DNA from: Halobacterium noricense
GTDB taxonomy: Archaea; Halobacteriota; Halobacteria; Halobacteriales; Halobacteriaceae
NCBI RefSeq assembly: GCF_021233435.1
Contig: NZ_CP089468.1
Location: 434,001 to 498,000 of the forward strand
DNA length: 64,000 bases
Direction of reading: 5' to 3'
Below are positions 25,217-34,328 of this stretch, piece after piece. Each line of letters starts with the position of its first letter. The stretch's first letter is position 1. The notes under the pieces were generated by a model. It was not told the DNA's origin. It was given only the letters and a program-made list of their open reading frames with translations, and did not search any database. The translations under genes and the position numbers were made by a program.

Positions 25217-25558
25217 ATGTCTGCGTGGGAGTGCGCGATTGTCGGTTGTGGGTCGACGTTCGGGAGCGTCGAGGCGCTGTTGGCCCATCAGGTCGCGGAC
25301 CACGACGCTCACGAGTGCGAAATCTGCGGGGAGACGGTCCCCGAGGGCTTCTTCGCCATCAAACACGGGCTCCGCGAGCACACGCGCGCCGAGTACGTCC
25401 GATTCTACGACGGCGACGCCGAAGCCATCCGCGAGCGCGAGCGCGTGCTCGACGACGTCGCCGAGGAACTCGACCCGTCGGTGCTCGAAGACCTTCTGAG
25501 CGACGAACCCGTCGACGTCGGCGAGGCCACCGACGCCGCGCACGCCACCACGAGCTAG
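25217..25558 (+). CDS. C2H2-type zinc finger protein
   Basis: A 113-residue protein. Residues 6-30 (CAIVGCGSTFGSVEALLAHQ then VADH) form a C2H2-like finger. A second knuckle, CEICGETVPEGFFAIKHGLREH, gives Cys-x2-Cys and His ligands. The C-terminal half is acidic and helical. Zinc-finger proteins of this layout are frequent in haloarchaea and are presumed DNA- or protein-binding. TTTATTT at 25187-25193 lies 27 nt upstream of the ATG, indicating a leaderless transcript. A 9-bp inverted repeat further upstream may bind a regulator. Confidence 0.82.
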   Translation: MSAWECAIVGCGSTFGSVEALLAHQVADHDAHECEICGETVPEGFFAIKHGLREHTRAEYVRFYDGDAEAIRERERVLDDVAEELDPSVLEDLLSDEPVDVGEATDAAHATTS

Positions 25559-25610
25559 CTTCTCTGGCCGCGTTCGTAAGCAATTTGCCGCGCCTCCGTG
25601 ACGTCCAGCC

Positions 25611-26333
25611 ATGCGACTCGCACGACTCCGGACCGACGACGGCCTCGTCGAGGGCGAGTACCGCGACGGCGTCGTCGCCACCGAGGATACCGAGTACGTC
25701 GTCGGCGAAGATGGCACGCTTGCGCCGCCCTGTGACCCGTCGGCGCTGTACTGCGTCGGGCGCAACTACGCCGAGACGCTCGACCAGATGGACTACGAGC
25801 GCCCCGAGCAGCCCGACTTCTTCATCAAGCCGCCGGTCTCCGTGGTCGGCCACGGCGACGACGTGCCCTACCCGACGTTCACGGACGAATTGACGTACGC
25901 GGGCGAACTCGCGGCCGTCGTCGGCGAGCGCTGCCACCGCGTCGACGAGAGCGACGTGCCGGACGTGCTCCGCGGGTTCACCGTGATGAACGACCTCGAC
26001 GCGCTCGACCAGCCCGGACGCACCGCGCGCAAGGCCTTCGACGGCTCCGGGCCGCTCGGGCCGTGGATCGAGACCGACGTCGACCCGCGCGGCATCGACA
26101 TGCACACCGACGTCGCGGGCGAGCGCCGTCAGGAAGCCAACACCGAACTCATGCTGTTCGACCCTTACGAGGTCGTCTCGTTCCTCTCCGAGCGGTTCAC
26201 GTTCCAGCCCGGGGACGTCGTCGCGTTCGGCAGCCCCGCGAATCCGGGACTCGTCGAACCCGGCGACACCGTCGAAATCACCTACGAGGGCGTCGGCACG
26301 CTCGAAAACACCATCGTCGAATCGCAGAACTGA
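25611..26333 (+). CDS. Fumarylacetoacetate hydrolase family protein
   Basis: A 240-residue FAH-fold enzyme. It carries YCVGRNYAETLDQM, DFFIKPPVSVVGHGDDV, ELTYAGELAAVVG (the metal-binding glutamates), FTVMNDLDALD and GDVVAFGSPANPG. FAH proteins hydrolyse or decarboxylate 2-oxo acids and 3-oxo acid derivatives using a divalent metal, often in aromatic degradation. No catabolic genes flank it, so the substrate stays open. The lysine in FIKPP is the conserved catalytic or structural residue. It is followed by a repeat-rich gap shared with the end of spt5. Confidence 0.92.
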   Translation: MRLARLRTDDGLVEGEYRDGVVATEDTEYVVGEDGTLAPPCDPSALYCVGRNYAETLDQMDYERPEQPDFFIKPPVSVVGHGDDVPYPTFTDELTYAGELAAVVGERCHRVDESDVPDVLRGFTVMNDLDALDQPGRTARKAFDGSGPLGPWIETDVDPRGIDMHTDVAGERRQEANTELMLFDPYEVVSFLSERFTFQPGDVVAFGSPANPGLVEPGDTVEITYEGVGTLENTIVESQN

Positions 26334-26344
26334 GCCGCGACCGC

Positions 26345-26507
26345 TACCGTTCTTCGGAATACGCTCGCGGCTACGCCGCTCGCGCTGCTTGAGGAGCGCT
26401 TTTAGCGCTCCTCACTGGTTTCGTGAGCGACAGCGAACGAGACGTCGAAGAACGCGTTACCGTTCTTCGGAATCCAGCACGCGAATCTGGTCGCCACGGA
26501 CCGTCAC
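26345..26507 (+). repeat. 163-bp direct repeat, copy 1 (contains a duplicated spt5 3' end)
   Basis: Identical to 26633-26795 except at one position (G at 26349, A at 26637). It is offset by 288 bp. The right 50 nt duplicate the last codons of spt5 ([16 protein letters not shown]) and its stop. The 16-mer TACCGTTCTTCGGAAT also occurs twice within each copy, 113 bp apart, so recombination between short repeats could have produced the duplication. Confidence 0.92.
26391..26413. terminator. 10-bp hairpin with TTT loop, repeated at 26679-26701
   Basis: GAGGAGCGCT and AGCGCTCCTC pair perfectly around TTT. The copy at 26679-26701 lies about 45 nt past the spt5 stop on the minus strand, the copy at 26391-26413 about 60 nt past the FAH gene stop. 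A transcription-end or RNA-stabilising role is plausible for both. Confidence 0.5.
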
Positions 26508-26632
26508 GCGCCCACTTTTTGCTTCGTCGGATCGCCGGAGGCGACCACTCCTTGCAAAAACGTGGTGAAAAACGACCTGCTCGCGCCCGCCGGACGCGAG
26601 CAGTGAACCCCCTCGCTCTGCTCGGCGGACGT

Positions 26633-26795
26633 TACCATTCTTCGGAATACGCTCGCGGCTACGCCGCTCGCGCTGCTTGAGGAGCGCTTTTAGCGCTCCT
26701 CACTGGTTTCGTGAGCGACAGCGAACGAGACGTCGAAGAACGCGTTACCGTTCTTCGGAATCCAGCACGCGAATCTGGTCGCCACGGACCGTCAC
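26633..26795 (+). repeat. 163-bp direct repeat, copy 2 (overlaps the true spt5 3' end)
   Basis: Second copy of the duplication. Its right 51 nt are the genuine last codons of spt5 on the minus strand; the left 112 nt are the gene's downstream flank including a strong hairpin. Confidence 0.92.
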
Positions 26796-27182
26796 CGGAA
26801 TCGGGACGGTGGCCTCGTACAGTTCGACGGTGACCTGGTCTTTGCTCTCGTCGATGCGCTGGACTTGGGCCTTCTCGCCCTTGAACGGGCCGGCGATGAG
26901 TTCGACGATGTCGCCCTCCGCGATGCCCTCGACGTCGGGCTTCGGGGAGAGGAAGTGCTCGACCTCGCTGATGCCGGATTCGCCGGGGACGAGGCTGCGG
27001 GCGTGAGGAATCTCCTCCATCACGCGCTCGATGATGTTGTGGTCGTCTGCTTCGACCATCACGTAGCTGGTGAGCGCGTCCGGTGCCAGCACCGCGTGAA
27101 TCTCGTCGGCTTCGCGGTTGGCAATCATACTGGCGACGGTCTGCTCCTGGCTCGCGGTGGTCTTGACGGCGTACACGCCCAT
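26745..27182 (-). CDS. spt5: Transcription elongation factor Spt5 (NusG homologue)
   Basis: Archaeal Spt5 binds the RNA polymerase clamp with its NGN domain and raises processivity. The 145 residues contain the NGN domain ([37 protein letters not shown]) and a C-terminal KOW domain ([20 protein letters not shown], then [16 protein letters not shown]). It lies 1 nt downstream of secE, the conserved secE-spt5 arrangement of archaea. Its 3' end and downstream flank have been duplicated (163-bp repeat). That does not change the protein. Confidence 0.97.
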   Translation of the reverse strand: MGVYAVKTTASQEQTVASMIANREADEIHAVLAPDALTSYVMVEADDHNIIERVMEEIPHARSLVPGESGISEVEHFLSPKPDVEGIAEGDIVELIAGPFKGEKAQVQRIDESKDQVTVELYEATVPIPVTVRGDQIRVLDSEER

Positions 27183-27183
27183 C

Positions 27184-27357
27184 TTATATCACCGACGTGA
27201 CTGCTTCCATCACCAGGAAGATGACGAAGCCGAGCAGGCCGACCAGCAGGATGCCGGCACCGGCGATTTTCGAAATCTGGGAGAACTCCTCCCACGACGG
27301 CGTGCTCGCCAGCCGGAGCACGCGCGTATACGCGGAAAGCTCTAGGGGAACGTCCAT
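27184..27357 (-). CDS. secE: Protein translocase SecE/Sec61-gamma subunit
   Basis: A 57-residue single-helix membrane protein of the Sec61/SecYEG channel. The amphipathic N-terminal helix ([20 protein letters not shown]) leads into one transmembrane segment ([20 protein letters not shown]), the usual SecE plan. The ATG is at 27355-27357 and the stop at 27184-27186, 1 nt before the spt5 start, so the two are co-translated. On the minus strand a TATA-like ATCTTTTAT complement near 27381-27390 sits about 28 nt upstream. In many haloarchaea ftsZ1 directly precedes secE; here an opposite-strand gene lies between. Confidence 0.95.
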   Translation of the reverse strand: MDVPLELSAYTRVLRLASTPSWEEFSQISKIAGAGILLVGLLGFVIFLVMEAVTSVI

Positions 27358-27452
27358 ACACGTGTAGAGTCGGCGGGCGCTCTTTTATCTATTGATGCCG
27401 CGCGAGGGGCGGCCCGCTCGTTTATCGGTGCGGGCGACGTACATCCACTGGT

Positions 27453-27737
27453 ATGCCAGAAGAAATCCTCTTCGAGTCCGAGAGCGACCGTAGTCGCGAG
27501 GAAATCGCCACGTACCTCCGCACCGTCGCGGACAATCTCGAATCCGGCGGCGCAATCACGTTGAAAGCGAGCGGCGACGAGGTCACCCTCGACCCGCCGA
27601 GTCGCCCGACGTTCGAGGTCAAAGCCGAACGCGAGGGACCGGCCGACGGCCCGAAAGAACTGAGCGTCGAGTTCGAATTCGAGTGGCCCGAGGACGGCGA
27701 GGCAGCCGGCGAGAGCGGCGAACTCGAAATCGAGTAG
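27453..27737 (+). CDS. Amphi-Trp domain protein
   Basis: A 94-residue acidic protein with the amphi-Trp domain pattern: EILFESESDRSREEIATYLR, LESGGAITLKASGDEVTLDP and a final strand ending FEFEWPE with the tryptophan that names the domain. The function of these small domains is unknown. TTTATC at 27421-27426 lies 27 nt before the ATG, a leaderless promoter. It is divergent from secE and separates secE-spt5 from ftsZ1, which suggests a later insertion of this gene into a conserved cluster. Confidence 0.9.
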   Translation: MPEEILFESESDRSREEIATYLRTVADNLESGGAITLKASGDEVTLDPPSRPTFEVKAEREGPADGPKELSVEFEFEWPEDGEAAGESGELEIE

Positions 27738-27898
27738 TCGTAGCGGTGCGGGATGGCTGTACGGAGCGGGAGCATCAGCGCGCGTAGCGCGCTGTTCGCT
27801 GCGCGAACGGAGTGAGCGCAGGACGTTTTTAGCGTAGCTTTTTGCGAGGAGCGGTGCGCGAGCGAAGCGAGCGCACCCGACGAAGTAAAAAGGTCCTT
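27738..27898. repeat. Hairpin-rich convergent gap
   Basis: Between the amphi-Trp gene and ftsZ1, both ending here. It holds AGCGCGC-GTA-GCGCGCT, GTTCGC-TGC-GCGAAC and a TGCGC/GCGCA stem. The stretch 27799-27837 reappears in inverse orientation at 50504-50542. Terminator roles are plausible. Confidence 0.7.
27799..27837 (+). repeat. 39-nt dispersed repeat, copy 1
   Basis: Exact reverse complement of 50504-50542. It contains CGTTTTTAGCGTAG at its right end. Both copies lie directly after genes, next to other hairpins. Confidence 0.9.
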
Positions 27899-29062
27899 CT
27901 ACTCGACGTAGTCGATGTCGTCGATTTCGCTGTCGCCGCCGTCGGGCTCGGGTTCGGGCTCGGGCTCGGGGGCGTCGTTGCGGCCGTAAATCTGCGGGGA
28001 GGCGACGCCGGTGACGACGACCATGGTGCGCATTTCGCCGTCGAGGTCTTCGTCGATGCTGGTCCCCCAGATGATGCGGGCGTCGGGGTCGATGCGGTCG
28101 TAGAGCTGCTCGACGACGCCTTCGGCCTCTTCGATGCTCATGTCCGGTCCACCAGTCACGTTGACGAGCGCGGAGTTCGCAGAGGAGATGTCGACGTCGA
28201 GCAGTGGGGAGCGTAGCGCGCTCTTGACGGAGTCCGCAGCCTTCGCGTCGGAGTCGGCTTCACCGAGGCCGATCATGGCGACGCCGCCCTTCTCCATGAC
28301 GGTGCGAACGTCGGCGAAGTCGAGGTTGACGAGGCCGGGCTTGGTGATGAGTTCCGTGATGCCCTTCACGGAGCGCATGAGGACTTCGTCCGATACTTTG
28401 AACGCTTCCCGGACGGGGAGCTTGCCGACGGAGTCCAGGAGGCGGTCGTTGGGGACGACGATGACGGTGTCGGCAACGTCGCGGAGGCGTTCGAGGCCGG
28501 CTTCGGCGTTCGTGCGGCGGACCTCGCCCTCGGCGGTGAACGGCGTAGTGACGATGGCGATGGTGAGCGCGCCGGCTTCGCGGGCGGCCTTCGCGACGAC
28601 GGGCGCGGAGCCAGTACCGGTGCCGCCGCCGAGACCGGCGGTGACGAACACCATGTCCGAGCCCTCGATGGAGTCCCGAATTTCGTCCTGAGATTCGAGA
28701 GCGGCTTCCTCGCCGACCTGCGGGAGCGAGCCGGCACCTCGGCCCTGGGTCTTCTGTTGGCCCATGAGAATCTTGGTGTCGGCCTCGATTTCGACGAGGT
28801 GCTGGACGTCGGTGTTGGCGGCGACCAGCGATGCGCCGTGGATGCCCTCCTCGAACATTCGGTCGATAGTGTTCGAGCCCGCCCCGCCACAGCCCACGAC
28901 CGTGATGCTCGTCTGGAGCTCTTGGAGGACGTCCTCGAGTTCGTCGTCAGTCATCTCGCCGGTGGGGACGCTGGCAGTCGACCCCTCCGATGGGACGTCA
29001 CCTGCCTCCGAAGCCGAGTCCTCCTCGGCTTCGTCGATGGCGTCCTGCACAATCGAATCCAT
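27899..29062 (-). CDS. ftsZ1: Cell division GTPase FtsZ1
   Basis: Tubulin-like GTPase that forms the division ring in haloarchaea, where FtsZ1 and FtsZ2 act together. The 387 residues include [16 protein letters not shown], the tubulin signature [15 protein letters not shown] near residue 140, NDRLLDSVG and the synergy loop with [12 protein letters not shown] (T7 loop). The acidic N-terminal tail (about 50 residues) and the Glu-Pro repeat before a C-terminal [13 protein letters not shown] are typical of the FtsZ1 type next to secE-spt5. On the minus strand TTAATTA near 29083-29092 is placed as its TATA box, overlapping the end of dtdA. Confidence 0.96.
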   Translation of the reverse strand: MDSIVQDAIDEAEEDSASEAGDVPSEGSTASVPTGEMTDDELEDVLQELQTSITVVGCGGAGSNTIDRMFEEGIHGASLVAANTDVQHLVEIEADTKILMGQQKTQGRGAGSLPQVGEEAALESQDEIRDSIEGSDMVFVTAGLGGGTGTGSAPVVAKAAREAGALTIAIVTTPFTAEGEVRRTNAEAGLERLRDVADTVIVVPNDRLLDSVGKLPVREAFKVSDEVLMRSVKGITELITKPGLVNLDFADVRTVMEKGGVAMIGLGEADSDAKAADSVKSALRSPLLDVDISSANSALVNVTGGPDMSIEEAEGVVEQLYDRIDPDARIIWGTSIDEDLDGEMRTMVVVTGVASPQIYGRNDAPEPEPEPEPDGGDSEIDDIDYVE

Positions 29063-29088
29063 GTTGCGTAACGGGTAGCGTGTGAGGC

Positions 29089-30444
29089 TTAATTACCTTT
29101 CCCCTCCGCGTCGGACGGGCGTCGCACGCGCTCACGCGTCCGCTCGCGGAATCCGACCGAAACGGTGGTCGTCTCGGTGCGGGTGACGTCTGCAGGTCGG
29201 ATTTCCGCGTCGTCGACGGCCACGGGTTCACCGGCGGCGAGTGTCCCGAACTTCGGGCCTTCGGGAACGCCGAGTTCGCTGGCAGCGGCGGGGTCGAACG
29301 CGTCTCGCGTCGCGGCCAGCGTGGCGTCCTCGCGGGTCACGTCGTAGTCGCGTTCCAGAATGGCTGCGACGCTGTCGAGGAACGCGTCGTAGGCCTCGTC
29401 GTCCGCGAGCGCGGCGGGGCCGGCGAGTCGGTTGCCGTTCTCGTCGGTGGCGTAGGCGAGCGCGGTCTCGGCGGCGGCGTCGACGGCCGCCTCGGGGTCG
29501 GTCGCGTGGACGGTGTCGAGCAGGTCGGCAGGCAGGTCGACGACCGCGTAGCCGCCCTCGTAGCCCACAGCAGGCGTGCCGAAGCGGAGGCCGTCGTCGA
29601 CTGTGCCAACGCGTTCTTCGACGCTGTCCACGAGGTCGAGGGGGACGTCGTCGGTTTCCCGGACCCACGTCTCGCTGACGACGCGGTAGCCCAACTCCGA
29701 AACGACGCGCTCGACGGCGGGTTTGTCCCCGTCCACGACGGCGTGCTCCGCGCCGCTCGCCTCGAACATCCGCTCGATGACGTCTCGGTGGTCCTCAGGG
29801 TCGCCGAGGTCGTCGAGACACCAGTCGGCGGCGACGTGGCCGACGCCCCAGTCGGTCTCTCTGACGATGCGGGTGGGGCGAGGCGCGTAGTGGCCGCCGC
29901 CGAACGCGACGAGCGCGCGGTCCGAGCGCGCATCGATGCCACGGAGGTCGAGGACAGCCTGCGCGACTGCTCGCGCTCCGTCCGGGTCGTCCCACTGCGC
30001 CTCGTCGCTGCCGAGTTCCACGAACATCGACGGCGCGCTCACCTCGGTCGGGCCGTGGTGCGTGCACTCCATGCCGACCTCGTAGCCGTCGGGAGCGTGC
30101 TCGCGGAGCGCGTCGACGACCTCGCGGTGGGCGTTCGGGCAGGCGTCCGCGAGTGCGCGGTCCTCGCCGCCGTACTCCGCGCCTCCGAAGTTCCCGGTGT
30201 GGTGGGCGGTCAGCAGTGCGCCGGTGTCGCCGGCGTGCCGGGAGACGACCACCACGTAGTCGGGGTCGTCGAAGGCCGCCGCGGGATCCTCGAGGTCGAT
30301 GTGGAGGTCGTCGAACTCCCGGAGCTCGAACCCCTCCGCGCGGTAGACGCCGTCCCCGGTCTGCTCGAAGCCGCCGAGCGCCAGCAGCTGCTCGCCGATG
30401 TGTTCGGACGCGCTGTCGGCCCGGCTCACGACGATTCCAATCAC
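29089..30444 (-). CDS. dtdA: D-aminoacyl-tRNA deacylase (archaeal DtdA/DTD2 type)
   Basis: Removes D-amino acids wrongly attached to tRNA. The 451-residue protein begins with [20 protein letters not shown] and has the family motifs [20 protein letters not shown] (in parts), [20 protein letters not shown] (the GMECTHHGP core), and [11 protein letters not shown]. The C-terminal half is a haloarchaeal extension with [17 protein letters not shown]. The start is GTG at 30442-30444 (VIGIVVS); the long frame upstream is a shadow of the antiporter gene. It precedes ftsZ1 by 26 nt on the same strand. Confidence 0.94.
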   Translation of the reverse strand: MIGIVVSRADSASEHIGEQLLALGGFEQTGDGVYRAEGFELREFDDLHIDLEDPAAAFDDPDYVVVVSRHAGDTGALLTAHHTGNFGGAEYGGEDRALADACPNAHREVVDALREHAPDGYEVGMECTHHGPTEVSAPSMFVELGSDEAQWDDPDGARAVAQAVLDLRGIDARSDRALVAFGGGHYAPRPTRIVRETDWGVGHVAADWCLDDLGDPEDHRDVIERMFEASGAEHAVVDGDKPAVERVVSELGYRVVSETWVRETDDVPLDLVDSVEERVGTVDDGLRFGTPAVGYEGGYAVVDLPADLLDTVHATDPEAAVDAAAETALAYATDENGNRLAGPAALADDEAYDAFLDSVAAILERDYDVTREDATLAATRDAFDPAAASELGVPEGPKFGTLAAGEPVAVDDAEIRPADVTRTETTTVSVGFRERTRERVRRPSDAEGKGN

Positions 30445-30512
30445 GGCCCGCGGTACGCGGCGGCCCGTAAAACGACTGCCGTTCCCCGACGAACTGGCCG
30501 CGTCCCGCGTCG

Positions 30513-31838
30513 CTACTCGAACGCCGAGCGAGCGCCGCGTGCGGTAACTCGGAGGAGCCGGGCGACGGACTCGCGGCGGCGAACGAGCAACACCGCGGCG
30601 AGTGCGAGGTAGACGACAGTGTAGGCGTACAGCACGAGGATGCTGAGTTCGGTCGCCCGGGGTTCGGCGACCAGCCGGATGATGCCGAACTCCACGAACA
30701 CCTGCGTGAGGAACAACCCAAGGAGCGTGACGCCCTCCCAGACAGCGATGTTGAGGTTCGCGAGGATGGCGATGGCGAAGAGGCTCTGGGCGGCGGTAAT
30801 CCAGATTTCGGCGGCCTGCTTCTCGTCGAACGGGAGCGTGGCGATGCCACCGTACGCGATGCTGTAGACGACCGCCAGTGTCCCGATGAGTAGCGTCCAC
30901 TGGTTGAGCTTCGAGGAGATGAGTGCGTTGAACCCGGCCGTCGAGCGCGCCTTGTTCACGAGGTAGATGACGACGATGAGCTCGGGTGCCTCGGAGGCCA
31001 GCGGCGCAATCCACTGAATCATGAAAAACGGTGGGATGCCGGCCCCCTCGCCGAGCACTTCGAGGCCGTGCGCGAACGGGTGGACGGCGGTGTAGATGAC
31101 CGCGCCGGAGAACGCGAACAGCACGAGCACGGTGAGGACGCGAATCGGCCGCCGGAACTCCTGGAGGTACGCGGGGACGCCGACGTGTTCGGTGTCGTGG
31201 GAGACGTCGCCGCGGATGATGATGGCGATGTAGGCCGTGAACAGTCCCACGAGCACCACCGTGTCGACGATGTCGATGCCGCCCCGGAGCGGCACGAGGA
31301 AGGCGTACGCGGTCGCCGCGAGCAGGAACGTGATTTCGGTGGCGATGGCGGGGTCGAGGTTGACGACGCTGCGGAGGCCGCCGCGCTGCTCGACCGCGGG
31401 GTCGTTCGAGGAGCGGGCCTTGTAGACGGTGAACAGCGCGACGCCGGACCACCCGAGCCCGATGAGGATGCGGTTCGCGCCGGTCATGTTCGCCACCGCG
31501 AGGTTCGCGGCTTCGATGCCGCGCGCGGTCCCGGCGTTCGCGCCGGCGGTCCACGCGTACAGCGCGTCGACGGCGTACTCTGGGGCGACTGCGAGCACCG
31601 CGAGCACGGCGATGGCGAATGCGGGCGGTACGTCCTTCTCGGCGGTCTCGGCACCCCACGCCAGCAGGAACGCCGCGCCGAGCACGGCGATACCGCTGAC
31701 CGCGACGGTCGTGGCTTCGCCGAATCCGTACGCGTCGGGGCCGCCGGTGAGGAAGACGCCGACCCACGGCGCGGTCAGCAGCGTCGCGAGCGCCAGCGCC
31801 GTCAGTGGGTGTCGCAACTGCGCTCGAACCATACCCAC
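30513..31838 (-). CDS. Sodium/calcium exchanger superfamily membrane protein
   Basis: A 441-residue, roughly eleven-helix membrane protein of the cation/Ca2+ antiporter type. The two alpha repeats are divergent: [15 protein letters not shown] with [19 protein letters not shown] in the first half, and [21 protein letters not shown] in the second, providing the acidic residues for ion binding. It therefore probably exchanges Na+ (or H+) for Ca2+ or another divalent cation. It is adjacent to a second, canonical exchanger on the same strand with a 51-nt gap, which suggests related roles in ion balance. Confidence 0.85.
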   Translation of the reverse strand: MGMVRAQLRHPLTALALATLLTAPWVGVFLTGGPDAYGFGEATTVAVSGIAVLGAAFLLAWGAETAEKDVPPAFAIAVLAVLAVAPEYAVDALYAWTAGANAGTARGIEAANLAVANMTGANRILIGLGWSGVALFTVYKARSSNDPAVEQRGGLRSVVNLDPAIATEITFLLAATAYAFLVPLRGGIDIVDTVVLVGLFTAYIAIIIRGDVSHDTEHVGVPAYLQEFRRPIRVLTVLVLFAFSGAVIYTAVHPFAHGLEVLGEGAGIPPFFMIQWIAPLASEAPELIVVIYLVNKARSTAGFNALISSKLNQWTLLIGTLAVVYSIAYGGIATLPFDEKQAAEIWITAAQSLFAIAILANLNIAVWEGVTLLGLFLTQVFVEFGIIRLVAEPRATELSILVLYAYTVVYLALAAVLLVRRRESVARLLRVTARGARSAFE

Positions 31839-31889
31839 ACTGTCCGCGAAGCGCTTCCTAACGCTTGCGGTTGGGCGACGAATTCCGGG

Positions 31890-32846
31890 TTACGGCAGCA
31901 GGAAGTAGACGAAGCCGACGTAGCCGACGACCAAGCCAGCGCCCTCGACGCGCGTGATGCGGTCGCCGAACGCCATGATGGCGAGCGCGGCGACGGTGAA
32001 CGCCAACATCACGGGGAACTCGTAGCCAATCGTCGACCCGGACACCGAGATGGGGACGACGACGGCGACGACGCCGATGACCGCGAGCACGTTGTAGATG
32101 TTCGACCCGACGACGTTCCCGATGGAGAACTCGGCCTCGCCGCGAATCGCGCTCACCAGCGACGTCGCCAGTTCGGGGACGGAGGTTCCGAACGCGATGA
32201 TGGTGAGGCCGATGAAGAGGTCGTCGAAGCCCCACGCCATGAGGACGCCGCGCCCGCCGTCGATGAGCGCGCGGGAGCCAGCCAGCAGGAGAACGATTGC
32301 ACCGACGAGCGTAACGTACTCGCGGAGTCCGGCGGTTGTGGCGTCTTCGTCCATCTCGACCTCCTCGGGGAGCGCGATGTCGTCCTCCTGCTGGGACTTG
32401 TAGTAGAGGAAGCCGGTGAAGCCGGCCAGCAGCGCGAGGAGGACGACGCCGTCCAGCGTACCGATGCTGCCGTCGAGCCCGAGGCCGACGAGCGCGACGG
32501 CGGCCGTGAACATGAACGGGCCGTGCTGGTAGAGCGTCTTGTCGTCGACTTCCATCGGGCGGACGAGCGCGGACGCGCCGAGCACGAGCCCGATGTTGGC
32601 GATGTTCGACCCCACGATGTTGCCGAGCGCGATGCTGTCGGAGGCGGTCAGCGCGCCGGTGGCGCTGACGAACAGCTCGGGCGCGGTGGTGGCGAACGCG
32701 ACGATGGTGACGCCGACCGTCGCCGCCTTCACGCCGTGGGAGAGCGCGAGGGCGGACGCCGCGGCGACGAGGAACTCGGCACCGACGTAGAGCAGCAGGA
32801 TGCCGACGAGCAGTATCGCGCCGTCGGCGAGGAGTGTGCCGGCCAT
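31890..32846 (-). CDS. Calcium/sodium antiporter (CaCA family)
   Basis: A 318-residue antiporter with about ten helices and two clear alpha repeats: [20 protein letters not shown] with [18 protein letters not shown], and [20 protein letters not shown] with [16 protein letters not shown]. The Glu in each APEL/VPEL and the Asn/Ser in GSN line the Ca2+ and Na+ sites. A cytoplasmic acidic loop ([15 protein letters not shown]) lies between the halves. The length matches the bacterial YrbG type. It probably exports Ca2+ using the Na+ gradient, which is strong in halophiles. The neighbour downstream is another member of the superfamily. Confidence 0.95.
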   Translation of the reverse strand: MAGTLLADGAILLVGILLLYVGAEFLVAAASALALSHGVKAATVGVTIVAFATTAPELFVSATGALTASDSIALGNIVGSNIANIGLVLGASALVRPMEVDDKTLYQHGPFMFTAAVALVGLGLDGSIGTLDGVVLLALLAGFTGFLYYKSQQEDDIALPEEVEMDEDATTAGLREYVTLVGAIVLLLAGSRALIDGGRGVLMAWGFDDLFIGLTIIAFGTSVPELATSLVSAIRGEAEFSIGNVVGSNIYNVLAVIGVVAVVVPISVSGSTIGYEFPVMLAFTVAALAIMAFGDRITRVEGAGLVVGYVGFVYFLLP

Positions 32847-32895
32847 ACGCCGGGAAACTGGCTCGCGGGCAAAAACCGTTCGGAGTGGGTATCAG

Positions 32896-32902
32896 TTATA
32901 AA
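32896..32902 (+). promoter_or_regulatory. TATA box of aroE
   Basis: TTATAAA lies 26 nt before the GTG at 32925, the distance expected for a leaderless transcript. With the ATG at 32913 the distance would be only 14 nt, so this box decides the start. Confidence 0.7.
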
Positions 32903-32924
32903 CGGGCGGCGAATGGGTCGACGC

Positions 32925-33728
32925 GTGCAGGTATTCGGACTCGTCGGGAACCCGGTCGAACACTCGCTGTCGCCGCCGATGCACGAAGCCGCCTACGACG
33001 AACTCGGGCTGGACGCCCGCTACGTCACCTTCGAGCCGGCACGCAAGGACGTCGAGGCTGCAATCGAGGGCGCGGACGCGCTCGGCGTCGCCGGCTTGAA
33101 CGTCACCATCCCGTTCAAGCAGGCGGTCCTCGACGTCGTCGACCCGGACGACCTCGCGGCCCGCATCGGCGCGGTCAACACCGTCGACTTCTCCGGGAAC
33201 ACCGTCACCGGCCACAACACGGACGCGGAGGGCGTGCGTCGCTCGTTCGCCCACCACGACGTCGAACTGGACGGCCGCGACGCGGTCGTCGTTGGTGCGG
33301 GCGGCGCGGGCCGCGCGGCGGCATTCGCGCTCGCCGACGCCGGTGTGACCGTCAGCATCGCCAACCGAACCGTCGAAACCGCGGAGCTACTGGCCGACGA
33401 CGTCGGCGACGCCGTGTCCGCCCACGGCCTCGACGCGCTCCCCGAACTGCTCGCGGACGCCGACGTGCTCGTGAACGCGACGAGCGTCGGGATGGAGGCG
33501 GACGAATCGCCCGTTCCGGCGGCCGCGCTCCACGCCGACCTCGCGGTGCTGGACGCGGTGTACGCGCCGCTGGAGACGCGGCTGCTCCGGGACGCCGACG
33601 CCGCGGGCGCGACGACCATCGACGGCGCGTGGATGCTCCTGTTCCAGGGCGTCGCGGCGTTCGAACTGTGGACGGGTCGAGACGCGCCGATAGCCGCGAT
33701 GAACGACGCGCTGCGCGCGAAACTCTGA
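32925..33728 (+). CDS. aroE: Shikimate dehydrogenase
   Basis: Reduces 3-dehydroshikimate to shikimate with NADPH in aromatic amino acid synthesis. The 267 residues start with the substrate-binding [20 protein letters not shown], then [12 protein letters not shown] with the catalytic Lys, [12 protein letters not shown] with the Asp partner, the nucleotide loop [28 protein letters not shown] and [15 protein letters not shown]. The GTG at 32925 is chosen because of the well placed TATA box; the ATG at 32913 would add four residues. Its product leads to chorismate, the substrate of the pab-like enzymes 600 nt downstream. Confidence 0.95.
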   Translation: MQVFGLVGNPVEHSLSPPMHEAAYDELGLDARYVTFEPARKDVEAAIEGADALGVAGLNVTIPFKQAVLDVVDPDDLAARIGAVNTVDFSGNTVTGHNTDAEGVRRSFAHHDVELDGRDAVVVGAGGAGRAAAFALADAGVTVSIANRTVETAELLADDVGDAVSAHGLDALPELLADADVLVNATSVGMEADESPVPAAALHADLAVLDAVYAPLETRLLRDADAAGATTIDGAWMLLFQGVAAFELWTGRDAPIAAMNDALRAKL

Positions 33729-33773
33729 CCGTCGGGCACGGGTTTAAGTGCAGTCGGGGGATATAGCCAGCTA

Positions 33774-34283
33774 ATGGGACTGCTCTCGACACTCAAATCG
33801 CTGCTCGGAATGGAGGAAGAGGGCCGCTCCACCGGGAGTGGCGTTGACGTGACCGTCGAACACGAGCCGTCAGCGGAATCCGAGCGAGCGGTCAAGGAAT
33901 CGGACGCGGAGCACGAAGCCGAAGCTGAAACCGAAGCGGAAGACGAGGCGGAAGGCGTCGACGAGCCGGTCGCGACGGAGACCGACGCGGCCGCCTCCAC
34001 GGAGTCGCTGGTCGACGACGAGCACACCGACGACCCGACGCGGGCCGCCGAGCCCGCCGAGGCCGCGAGCCCCGGCGAAGAGGAGACGCCGACGTCGGTC
34101 GACGGCGAGCCTGTCACCGTCCTGAAGGGCATCGGGCCGGCGTACGCCGACCGCCTCGAAGACGCGGGCACCGAGACCGTCGCGGACCTCGCCGCGGCCG
34201 ACTCCGAGGAGCTCGCCGAGCGCGTCGACCTCTCCGCAAAGCGCGTCGGTCGCTGGGTGGACACCGCCCAAGACTACGAGTGA
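33774..34283 (+). CDS. Acidic protein with C-terminal helix-hairpin-helix
   Basis: A 169-residue protein. An N-terminal amphipathic helix (MGLLSTLKSLLGMEEEG) is followed by about 90 residues of Glu/Ala/Asp-rich disordered sequence. The end is a helix-hairpin-helix domain (VTVLKGIGPAYADRLEDAGT, then VADLAAADSEELAERVDLSA) of the kind found at the C-termini of topoisomerase and polymerase proteins, so DNA contact is likely. TTTAAG at 33743-33748 sits 28 nt before the ATG. It lies between aroE and the chorismate-using genes, probably by chance. Confidence 0.8.
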   Translation: MGLLSTLKSLLGMEEEGRSTGSGVDVTVEHEPSAESERAVKESDAEHEAEAETEAEDEAEGVDEPVATETDAAASTESLVDDEHTDDPTRAAEPAEAASPGEEETPTSVDGEPVTVLKGIGPAYADRLEDAGTETVADLAAADSEELAERVDLSAKRVGRWVDTAQDYE

Positions 34284-34328
34284 TGGCGGTCTCGGGACGA
34301 CTCTCAGTCGCCCGCAACCGACCGACGC

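Noticed and set aside
26379-26440. The hairpin after the FAH gene as a member of the double-hairpin family
   Set aside because: It has one strong stem but no second stem at the expected distance.
29089-31767. An 892-codon frame on the minus strand covering dtdA and part of the exchanger gene
   Set aside because: Only the part from 30444 is DtdA. The upstream half is an out-of-frame reading of the exchanger gene.
31068-32924. A frame of more than 600 codons leading into aroE on the plus strand
   Set aside because: It runs antisense through two well-supported antiporter genes and is full of His/Arg/Asp without domain structure; only the last 267 codons are aroE.
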